Source: an uncultured Oscillospiraceae bacterium (lineage in GTDB: Bacteria > Bacillota > Clostridia > Oscillospirales > Ruminococcaceae). Taken from it: a stretch of DNA of 49,873 nt. Numbering within the stretch: the stretch's first letter is position 1; each line of letters begins with the position of its first letter. The stretch is from positions 1 to 49,873 of the forward strand of contig CAJTNJ010000009.1 of the NCBI GenBank assembly GCA_910577565.1. The letters are read 5' to 3'. A program made the position numbers and the translations under genes. The notes beneath the pieces were generated by a model, which worked only from the letters and a program-made list of their open reading frames with translations, was not told the origin of the DNA and did no database searches. Of the stretch, positions 43,140 to 49,873 are shown piece by piece.

Positions 43140-44022
43140 CAGCCCCAAGCCATCTGAAGATGTTAACCTATTATCGCTACATAAAAAGCGCATAAAGGTG
43201 AGCGATATAATTTGGCGAATTTTAATATATATTTCAATTATTATCACAGTTGGCATTTTTGCCATAATTATTTTATATATAATTATAAACGGCATTAATT
43301 ACATATCTTTGGACTTTTTCACAAAGGCACCTAATGATTCTTTAGAAGGCATACTGCCGATTATAATTAACACGCTTTATGTAGAGGTTGTTACGCTGCT
43401 CATAGCGGTTCCAATAGGCATTGGGTCGGCAATCTATTTAACCCAATATGTAAAACAAGGCAAATTTGTAAAAATCATTAGGTTTTGCACAGAAACACTT
43501 GCCGGCATCCCGTCTATATTGTTTGGCCTTTTTGGGTATACGGTATTTTGTATTATGTTTGGCCTTGGCTCGTCTATAATTGCGGGTTGTTTAACGATGG
43601 TGATTTGTGTTTTACCGAACATAGTTAGAACAACCGAAGAAACATTGCTCACAGTCCCAAAGTCATATAAAGACGGTGCATTGGCTCTTGGCGCAGGTAA
43701 ATTTAGGGTTATAATGGGCATAGTGCTTCCTTGCGCCATGCCGGGAATTTTGACATCCATAATACTTGCGGTTGGCAGAATAATGGGCGAGTCTGCTGCT
43801 TTTCTGCTTACAATAGGAACCGGTACAAAGATGCCTAAAAACTTATTTGATCATATTTTTGCAAGCGGACGAACACTAACTTTGCATCTTTACTATATGT
43901 CTGGGAATAGCAGCACAAAAGATTCTATGAATATATGTTTTGGTGTTGCTACTATTTTGCTTATAATGGTGTTTATATTAAACTGCTTAGCCAAACTTGC
44001 AGCCAAGGGGTTTAGAAAATAG
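43126..44022 (+). CDS. pstA: Phosphate ABC transporter permease PstA
   Basis: 298 residues, six membrane segments. ETLAGIPSILFGLFGY and the EAA loop KDGALALGAGKFRVIMGIVLPCAMPGI are diagnostic, with GRIMGESAAFLLTIGTG after. AAAGGGGTG precedes the ATG inside the end of pstC. Normal family length. Confidence 0.96.
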   Translation: MQTVNSPKPSEDVNLLSLHKKRIKVSDIIWRILIYISIIITVGIFAIIILYIIINGINYISLDFFTKAPNDSLEGILPIIINTLYVEVVTLLIAVPIGIGSAIYLTQYVKQGKFVKIIRFCTETLAGIPSILFGLFGYTVFCIMFGLGSSIIAGCLTMVICVLPNIVRTTEETLLTVPKSYKDGALALGAGKFRVIMGIVLPCAMPGILTSIILAVGRIMGESAAFLLTIGTGTKMPKNLFDHIFASGRTLTLHLYYMSGNSSTKDSMNICFGVATILLIMVFILNCLAKLAAKGFRK

Positions 44023-44067
44023 AGTGCTAATTGATTTTATGTATATATAATATAGGAGAAAATTAAA

Positions 44068-44865
44068 ATGGGAAAAAAGTCCGATTTAAAATCCAAAAAA
44101 AATAAAAGCAATGACATAAAAGTAAGCATAGAAAATTTAAACTTGTTTTATGGCAACTTTTGGGCTCTTAAAAACGTAACACTCGATATACCAAAGGGAA
44201 AGGTAACTGCATTTATCGGACCATCCGGTTGTGGCAAGTCTACATGCCTTAAAACAATTAACAGGATGAATGACCTTGTGAGCAGCTGCAGAATTGACGG
44301 CAAAGTGCTAATAGACAACGAAGATATATATGATCCAAAAACAGACGTTACTTTGCTTAGAAGACGTGCCGGGATGGTTTTTCAAACACCAAATCCTTTT
44401 CCCATGAGCGTTTATGACAACATAGCCTATGGGCCCAGAATTCACGGCATTAAAAATAAAGCAAAACTTGATGAGGTAGTTGAGCGCTCCCTTAAAGGTG
44501 CGGCTATATGGGATGATCTTAAAGATAAATTGAAAAAATCAGCGTTTGGTCTTTCAGGCGGACAGCAACAAAGACTTTGCATAGCAAGGGCGCTTGCAGT
44601 TGAGCCGGATGTTATACTCATGGATGAACCCACTTCAGCTCTTGATCCTATCTCAACGCTTAAAATTGAAGACTTAATGGCAGAACTGAGGAAAAAATAT
44701 ACTGTCATTATAGTTACACACAACATGCAGCAAGCGACAAGGATCGCCGATAAAACAGCTTTCTTTTTGCTTGGTGAAGTAATAGAATATTCGGACACAG
44801 CCAGTATGTTTAAAAACCCTGCTGATCCGCGAACCGAGCAGTACATAACGGGAAGGTTCGGATAA
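44068..44865 (+). CDS. pstB: Phosphate ABC transporter ATPase PstB
   Basis: 265 residues. Walker A GPSGCGKST, signature LSGGQQQR, Walker B VILMDEPTSALD and the switch His in VTHNM are all present; NLFYGNFWALKNV and NRMNDLV are PstB-specific. A short Lys-rich N-terminal tail precedes the domain. The ribosome site is AGGAGAAAA. It energises PstCA import. Confidence 0.97.
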   Translation: MGKKSDLKSKKNKSNDIKVSIENLNLFYGNFWALKNVTLDIPKGKVTAFIGPSGCGKSTCLKTINRMNDLVSSCRIDGKVLIDNEDIYDPKTDVTLLRRRAGMVFQTPNPFPMSVYDNIAYGPRIHGIKNKAKLDEVVERSLKGAAIWDDLKDKLKKSAFGLSGGQQQRLCIARALAVEPDVILMDEPTSALDPISTLKIEDLMAELRKKYTVIIVTHNMQQATRIADKTAFFLLGEVIEYSDTASMFKNPADPRTEQYITGRFG

Positions 44866-44892
44866 TATAAATATAAAGTGAGGTGTAAAACA

Positions 44893-45537
44893 ATGGTTAT
44901 GAGAAAGCGATTTCAAGGCGAACTTGAAAAATTACATGAAATGCTGCTTAAAATTGACATAACAATCAAGAAGAATATAGATATGATGCTTATTGCGCTT
45001 AAAAATTCAGATCATAATGTTGCAAAGAAAGTTATTGAGAATGACGACTTGGTCGATAATTTAGAGCTTGAAATTGAAGAGCTCTGCATTGATATTATAA
45101 CAAGACATCAGCCTGTTGCGGGCGATCTGCGAGAGGTAACGGCTGTGCTTAAAATGATAACCGATCTTGAGAGAATATCTGACTATTCTGCTTCTGTTTG
45201 CGAGCACCTTTTGAATGTGCAATTGAATGAAAGCACAAAATATATAAAAAAAATAATTAAGCTTGGGAAAAACGCAAAGAAAATGTTCAGCGGGATGATT
45301 GAAGGATATATGGAACAAAACGATGACATTATAGTGTCCGTAAATAGGCAGGACACAATTTCCGACGATCTTTTCCGCGACCTAAAAAAACTCGTTGAAA
45401 GAGACATAGAAATTATAGGTTCAGAAAACGCAATCATCTTTATTTTGATGGGAAGAGCTCTTGAAAGAATGGCCGACCATATCACAAATGTTTGTGACTG
45501 GATACACTTTAAAATGACTGGAAATTTTAAAATATAA
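44893..45537 (+). CDS. phoU: Phosphate regulon protein PhoU
   Basis: 214 residues from the ATG at 44893 (GAGGTGT upstream). Two three-helix PhoU repeats with the metal-binding E/DxxxD pattern: NDDLVDNLELEIEELCIDIITRHQPVAGDLR and VNRQDTISDDLFRDLKKL. The family-typical ITDLERISDYSASVCEH and RALERMADHITNVCDW are present. PhoU links Pst transport to PhoR signalling and limits uptake when phosphate is high. Last gene of the operon. Confidence 0.96.
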   Translation: MVMRKRFQGELEKLHEMLLKIDITIKKNIDMMLIALKNSDHNVAKKVIENDDLVDNLELEIEELCIDIITRHQPVAGDLREVTAVLKMITDLERISDYSASVCEHLLNVQLNESTKYIKKIIKLGKNAKKMFSGMIEGYMEQNDDIIVSVNRQDTISDDLFRDLKKLVERDIEIIGSENAIIFILMGRALERMADHITNVCDWIHFKMTGNFKI

Positions 45538-45539
45538 AA

Positions 45540-45575
45540 AACATGTGTTTATTTTATAACACGTGTTAATTTTTG
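45540..45575 (+). terminator. Terminator of the pst operon
   Basis: A 10-pair stem AACATGTGTT with AACACGTGTT (one T-G pair), an 8-base loop, then AATTTTTGG. It begins three bases after the phoU stop. Confidence 0.88.
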
Positions 45576-45699
45576 GAGAACATTAGCGGTGAAAATTATC
45601 AAAACGAAGTTTATGTTGTTAATAAAAAACAAGCAATATTTGTTTGAAAAATCACCTTAAATAGAGAGAAATAAGACGATATTTATTTTTTGATTTAGT

Positions 45700-46095
45700 A
45701 GGTATTTTTTATTACATTATTTTAAAGTAAAACCAAATAAAAGATTGCAAATAGTGGTTAATCGATTTAAAGCAAAAATATGAGTAAACAAATAAATAAA
45801 TCTGTCATACGTGAACAAATGAATTAGTCAATGTAAGGACAAAGAAAAAATATTTTTAACAAATATTGAGAAAATCATACCGTGGAGAAAGTGGAAAACA
45901 CTAATCAGGATCGCATTATTTAAAAATGAGAGCGTGGCAACAAGCCTTTGCTTTATAGAATATATATATAGCAAACAAGCACTATTTGCCGATTTGATCA
46001 GATTGGCCTCTGATGAACTATTAAACGGTATAGGATGGTGCTGGATAACTTCATATTTAGATATTAATATTAAATTAGTTCTCATAGCTTAATTA
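45700..46095 (+). mobile_element. Internally deleted IS5-family derivative, copy C
   Basis: This gene-free space holds a MITE-like relic related to copies A and B. 45740-45785 shares GATTGCA.ATAG.GGTTAATCGAT with copy A. ATGAGTAAACAAAT at 45780 matches the transposase start of copy B (ATGAATAAGCAAAT). 45850-45900 codes for NIEKIIPWRKWKTLIR, like QMEQIIPWDEW of copy B. Then sequence jumps to AGCAAACAAGCACTATTTGCC (about 45968) and onward to AAATTAGTTCTCA (about 46073), matching the 3' end of copy A. About 350 codons are missing between. Confidence 0.7.
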
Positions 46096-46152
46096 TTTTG
46101 ATTCTCAAAAATATCACATATGCTTGTTTTAGTATAAATTATAATACAAACT

Positions 46153-46200
46153 AAAACGAACAAATTTCGCTTAAATTGCAAAATTTGTTCGTTTTAATTG
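46153..46200. terminator. Strong bidirectional terminator
   Basis: A perfect 15-pair stem, AAAACGAACAAATTT with AAATTTGTTCGTTTT, around a 13-base loop, with T-runs readable on both strands. On the minus strand it ends the lactate dehydrogenase transcript. Confidence 0.88.
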
Positions 46201-46272
46201 CTTATTATTTACTATAAAAGCAAACTTTTTTATAATATCCGCACCATGTTATTGGAGAAGGTTTTACAATTA

Positions 46273-47235
46273 TTATATCTTTAGTTTGTGGCATATATCG
46301 CGAATTATATTGCATGAATTATCTAAGCTTTCGAGCTCTTTTTCAGTTAGATTAAGCTCAATTATACGATCTATACCCATGCGATTTACAACACATGGAA
46401 GCCCTGTGTAAACATCACTTTGTCCATATTCTCCGTTAGGCATTGCTGAAAGAGTAAGTAACGAATATTCATCAGACAAAACAGCGCGCGTAATTCTGAC
46501 AAGAGCCATGCCGATACCATAATATGTGGCTTTTTTAGCTTCTATTATATTCTTTGCTGCATTTTTAACATCTAAAGCAATTTTTTCCATATCATATAAA
46601 TTGCATTTGCAGTCGACTTTATTGCACATTTCAATTGCAGGCATGGTTGAAATATGTGCTTGAGACCATGGAACAAACTCGCTATCTCCATGTTCACCCA
46701 TAACATAAGCATGCACATTTCTTGGATCTATATCGAAGTAATCGCCAAGCAAGTAGCGAAGTCTTGCTGTATCAAGTGTGGTACCGCTGCCCATGACTCG
46801 CTTTGAATCAAATCCGGATAGTTTTTGAGTTACATAAGACATTATATCAACCGGGTTTGTAGATATAAGAAAACAACCATTAAATCCATAACTCATTATT
46901 GGATCTATTATTGATCTAAAAACTTCTACATTTCTGTCAAGCAAATCTATGCGAGATTCACCAGGTTTTTGTGCAACTCCGGCAGAAATTGTAATGAGAT
47001 CGGCATCTGAACAATCGCTATAGTCTCCGGCATATATATCCATGTTTCCGCCTGAAAAAGCTATGCCATGATTTAAGTCCATTGCTTCACCCATAGCTCT
47101 TTTTTTGTCTAAATCTATCAGCACAAGTTCATCGCATATGTTGTTTGAATTCAACATTGCATATGCGTAGCTCATCCCAACCATCCCAGTACCAATCAAC
47201 ACTACTTTTCTCTTGTTTGATTTCTGCTTTTCCAT
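46273..47235 (-). CDS. ldh: L-lactate dehydrogenase
   Basis: 320 residues. Reduces pyruvate to L-lactate with NADH, regenerating NAD+ in fermentation. NAD-binding GTGMVGMSYA, substrate-loop Arg95 in KPGESR, TNPVD, and the catalytic His182 in GEHGDSE are intact. The loop begins QKPGESR, as in LDH, supporting lactate over malate. The ribosome site GAGGAGGATT precedes ATG. It follows the NSS transporter by 76 bases on the same strand. Confidence 0.93.
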   Translation of the reverse strand: MEKQKSNKRKVVLIGTGMVGMSYAYAMLNSNNICDELVLIDLDKKRAMGEAMDLNHGIAFSGGNMDIYAGDYSDCSDADLITISAGVAQKPGESRIDLLDRNVEVFRSIIDPIMSYGFNGCFLISTNPVDIMSYVTQKLSGFDSKRVMGSGTTLDTARLRYLLGDYFDIDPRNVHAYVMGEHGDSEFVPWSQAHISTMPAIEMCNKVDCKCNLYDMEKIALDVKNAAKNIIEAKKATYYGIGMALVRITRAVLSDEYSLLTLSAMPNGEYGQSDVYTGLPCVVNRMGIDRIIELNLTEKELESLDNSCNIIRDICHKLKI

Positions 47236-47311
47236 TTTTCAATCCTCCTCAAACAATTATAGTTTAATCTAAATATAGAGTTTTATGTAAATCACCATAT
47301 ATTTTATATAT

Positions 47312-48694
47312 TTATAAGAAGAATTTTGATATGTATCCTTGAATAAAAATATATATAATCAAGAGTGGAATTATATAAGACACATATAATCTTGCCCATT
47401 TAGGAAATTTTGAACCGATGCCTGAATTTGTTTCCAAAAGAAAATTTTCCCATCCCCATCCAAACTTTGATGTACAAAAAATTATATAAATAAACGCTCC
47501 AAATGGCAGGATATTATAGGTAATTATGAAATCTTCAAGATCCATTATAGTAGAACCTTCTCCAAGAGGATGAATAAATGATAATAAATTAGAACTTAGC
47601 GTAGTAGGTATAGAAAGCAGGATGATAAGTATAAGGTTTATGATTATAGACTTTTTTCTTGTAAAATTAAATGTGTCCATATTCATGCATATTAAATTTT
47701 CCGAAAGAGCTATAACAGTGGATATAGCAGCAAATGAAAGGAACAGAAAAAACAAAGATCCCCAAATTCGACCGCCTGGGATTGTGGAAAAAACCTTTGC
47801 AAGGGTAACAAATATCAGTTTTGGTCCGCTGTCTGGATTAACGTTGAAAGAGAAACAGCAAGGAAAAATTATGAGACCCACCATTATAGATACAAGTGTG
47901 TCGAGGCTTCCAATTATCATAGATTCTTTAAGCAATCTTCGCTCTTTGCCAATATAGCTTCCAAAAGCTGTCATTACTCCGGAACCAATTGAAAGAGTAA
48001 AAAAGGCTTGTCCCATAGCTGCATATATAATTTCGAATATGTTAATTTGTGAAATTTTATCAACATTGAAGTTTAAGAAGAAAGAAATTCCGCTCAAAGC
48101 ACCGGGTAAAAGCATTGCGCGCAAAATTAACACAAACATAAGTGCAAACATTGCAACCATCATAAACTTTGTTATAGTTTCCATGCCGCCGGACATACCA
48201 AGTGAGCATATTAAAAAGCCTAAAGCAACAACTATAATCATCCAAACCAAACATTCGCTAGGGTTTGAAGACATATTGTTAAATATAGTGATAGCCTCAT
48301 CACCATGTATATTTTCAAATTCACCTGTCACCATTTTAATGAAATAGTTTACAACCCAGCCCGCAACAGTTGTGTATAGCATAAGAATTATATAGTTTGC
48401 AATCATGCACAATATGCCAAACCAGTCCCATTTTCCTTCTTTTGGATCCAGTTTTGAAAAAGCCTTAATAACACTTTTTTGACTTGCACGACCCACTGAA
48501 ATTTCCATAGCAAGTATCGGTACGCCCAAAAATATTAAGAAAAACAAATAAATCAGAACAAAAACTCCACCACCATATTGTCCAACAATATACGGAAAAC
48601 GCCAAACGTTACCAAGACCTATTGCACATCCTGCAGATATTAAAATAAAACCCATTCTTGACCCGAATTTTTGACGAGAATTCGAAGATGACAA
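47312..48694 (-). CDS. Sodium-dependent transporter of the NSS (SNF) family
   Basis: 460 residues, about eleven to twelve membrane segments. The NSS signature GFILISAGCAIGLGNVWRFPYIVGQYGGGVF near the N-terminus holds the Na+/substrate-binding unwound TM1, and AMGQAFFTLSIGSGVMTAFGSY is TM6. Bacterial members take up amino acids such as Trp, Tyr or Leu with Na+; the substrate here cannot be told. The TTG start at 48694 has AGGTGG eight bases before; the GTG at 48706 overlaps that site. Confidence 0.92.
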   Translation of the reverse strand: MSSSNSRQKFGSRMGFILISAGCAIGLGNVWRFPYIVGQYGGGVFVLIYLFFLIFLGVPILAMEISVGRASQKSVIKAFSKLDPKEGKWDWFGILCMIANYIILMLYTTVAGWVVNYFIKMVTGEFENIHGDEAITIFNNMSSNPSECLVWMIIVVALGFLICSLGMSGGMETITKFMMVAMFALMFVLILRAMLLPGALSGISFFLNFNVDKISQINIFEIIYAAMGQAFFTLSIGSGVMTAFGSYIGKERRLLKESMIIGSLDTLVSIMVGLIIFPCCFSFNVNPDSGPKLIFVTLAKVFSTIPGGRIWGSLFFLFLSFAAISTVIALSENLICMNMDTFNFTRKKSIIINLILIILLSIPTTLSSNLLSFIHPLGEGSTIMDLEDFIITYNILPFGAFIYIIFCTSKFGWGWENFLLETNSGIGSKFPKWARLYVSYIIPLLIIYIFIQGYISKFFL

Positions 48695-48771
48695 AATAAA
48701 TACCACCTTTTTGTTTTTTTATTTTTAATTCTAACCATTTATAACAAATATTTAACTTTAAAGATTAAATC

Positions 48772-49737
48772 TCAAAAATCACCAAGTATCTCATTTACAA
48801 GTTTTAAAGCATCAGAATATTTTTCAAATTTGCTGCACTTTGAACGATAGCCGGCAGCACCACAAATGCCATAAAGATAACGCATAGCCTGAGATCTTGC
48901 TTCTTTCATACCTATATATTCACCTTTATCTTCACATATACGTCTTATGTGTTCTAACATTATATTCATACGACATTCGATGTTAGGATCTGGTGAATAT
49001 TTACTGGTTTTCAGATAGTCTGAAATTTGCTGAAAGAGCCACGGTTTGCCATAACTTCCTCTGCCAATCATGATTAAATCAGCACCTGTCTTTTGATAAA
49101 GAGCTTTAGCAGTTTCTGGGCTTGTTACGTCTCCGCTGGCTATAACTGGAATGTCTACACTTTTTTTAACCTTTGCTATTATATCCCAATCGGCACAACC
49201 ACTATACATCTGAGTTTTTGTGCGACCATGCATAGTTATTGCACTAGCACCGCAGTCTTGCATTTTTTTTGAAAATTCAACCGCATTTATACTATTATCA
49301 TCCCAACCTTTTCTTATTTTAACAGTTATTGGAATAGGGGAATTTCTAACAGTTACAGTCACAATTTCTGCTGCAAGTCCTGGGTTTCTCATTAGAGAAC
49401 ATCCTCCACCGTTTGATGTAACTTTTGGAACAGGACAGCCCATGTTAATATCAATTATATCGGGTTTATATTTTAGTACAATAGGAAGAGCTTTTACAAA
49501 ATAGTCAGGCTCGCTGCCAAAAAGCTGTATTGCCATCGGATGCTCACTTTGTTTAATTGTAAGCAGATCAGTTGCTTTATATTCTGTAAAGCAAATTCCT
49601 TTAGCAGAAACCATTTCGCTTACTAAATAGCATGCTCCATAATCTTTGCACATGCTACGGTATGCTCTATCAGCAACTGAAGCCATAGGTGCCAAAGCAG
49701 CTGTTTGCTCTATGGCTACATTACCGATTTTGAGCAT
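48772..49737 (-). CDS. dusB: tRNA-dihydrouridine synthase (DusB-like)
   Basis: 321 residues. FMN enzyme reducing uridines in the tRNA D-loop. LAPMASVADRAYRSMCKDYGA, DINMGCPVPKVTSNGGGCSLMRNP with the catalytic Cys, ITMHGRTKTQMYSG, VIASGDVTSPETA and MIGRGSYGKPWLF are all typical. The ribosome site AGGAGGG precedes the ATG; an overlapping ATG four bases earlier is out of frame. It has its own promoter at 49768-49796. Confidence 0.95.
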   Translation of the reverse strand: MLKIGNVAIEQTAALAPMASVADRAYRSMCKDYGACYLVSEMVSAKGICFTEYKATDLLTIKQSEHPMAIQLFGSEPDYFVKALPIVLKYKPDIIDINMGCPVPKVTSNGGGCSLMRNPGLAAEIVTVTVRNSPIPITVKIRKGWDDNSINAVEFSKKMQDCGASAITMHGRTKTQMYSGCADWDIIAKVKKSVDIPVIASGDVTSPETAKALYQKTGADLIMIGRGSYGKPWLFQQISDYLKTSKYSPDPNIECRMNIMLEHIRRICEDKGEYIGMKEARSQAMRYLYGICGAAGYRSKCSKFEKYSDALKLVNEILGDF

Positions 49738-49767
49738 CCATTGAGCCCTCCTACAAAAATATTATTA

Positions 49768-49796
49768 ATTATAACATATTACAACCAATTTTTCAA
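49768..49796 (-). promoter_or_regulatory. Sigma-A promoter for dusB
   Basis: On the minus strand TTGAAA (49796-49791), a 17-base spacer and TATAAT (49773-49768) with an extended TGT. Confidence 0.82.
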
Positions 49797-49812
49797 GATT
49801 AGGAGAGTGTCC

Positions 49813-49873
49813 GGAGTTCCCAAATTAAAGATAGGGAAGAAAGTCAATAAGAGAGGCAGAATTTTTAAGAAGA
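49813..49873. repeat. Dispersed repeat, right copy (runs off the window)
   Basis: Nearly identical to the reverse complement of 70-137. It reads as an open frame GVPKLKIGKKVNKRGRIFKK on the plus strand up to the last base, so the element continues beyond the window. Confidence 0.75.

Noticed and set aside
45828..46085. Minus-strand open frame of 85 codons after the pst operon
   Set aside because: Antisense to IS derivative copy C, no ribosome site, odd composition.
1..49873. CRISPR array, rRNA operon or toxin-antitoxin pair
   Set aside because: I saw no regular direct repeats with spacers, no 16S/23S/5S signature, and no small gene pair with toxin or antitoxin motifs.

Overview
This is an AT-rich window with short intergenic spaces, frequent TTG/GTG starts and strong AGGAGG-type ribosome sites. 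It carries endospore genes (SpoIIQ-like, GPR, SpoIIP), GatCAB, a PyrR-controlled pyrimidine operon and a Pst operon. Together these point to a low-GC, endospore-forming Bacillota, most likely class Clostridia; I cannot name the genus. Both ends carry copies of one dispersed repeat in opposite orientation, so this is probably a contig or segment that breaks at multicopy sequence.

Layout. (1) 1-6930: a repeat copy, a promoter, tRNA-Met and tRNA-Glu on the plus strand; then on the minus strand ligA-gatC-gatA-gatB and a QueT-like transporter. (2) 7458-13806: a sporulation island on the plus strand. A near-perfect forespore promoter precedes a SpoIIQ-like LytM protein, followed by a decayed IS5-family element, gpr with a broken duplicate fragment, spoIIP with a small membrane protein, and a second M23 protein. 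(3) 13824-17520: biotin ligase and phosphodiesterase (minus), two small plus-strand proteins, ruvX (minus), then two abutting decayed IS5-family transposases. (4) 17584-27173: pyrR-pyrC-pyrF-carA-carB, a 399-base gap, then pyrK-pyrD, all minus. The leader has a promoter, a PyrR-binding element and a terminator. pyrB and pyrE are absent here. (5) 27256-31758: alaS, a HIT protein, then rplM-rpsI with its own promoter, leader hairpin and terminator. (6) 31816-40235: a degenerate LCP-like membrane protein, then a compact eight-gene phage-derived cassette bounded by terminators. (7) 40733-45575: the pstS-C-A-B-phoU operon; PstC has an unusual N-terminal membrane extension. (8) 45700-49873: an internally deleted IS5 derivative, lactate dehydrogenase, an NSS-family Na+ symporter, a tRNA-dihydrouridine synthase and the second terminal repeat copy.

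The strongest candidate for something undescribed is the phage cassette at 32868-40180. It encodes small and large terminase, portal, prohead protease, major capsid, two connector-type proteins, a tail-terminator-like protein and a tail-hub-like protein. All frames are open, start/stop overlaps are tight, and the TerL and protease catalytic motifs are intact. There is no integrase, repressor, replication gene, tail tube, sheath, tape measure, holin or lysin. This looks less like a randomly decaying prophage than a retained DNA-packaging and capsid module: a minimal gene-transfer-agent-like or otherwise domesticated particle, possibly completed by genes elsewhere. That reading is inference; the gene content and intact motifs are directly visible.
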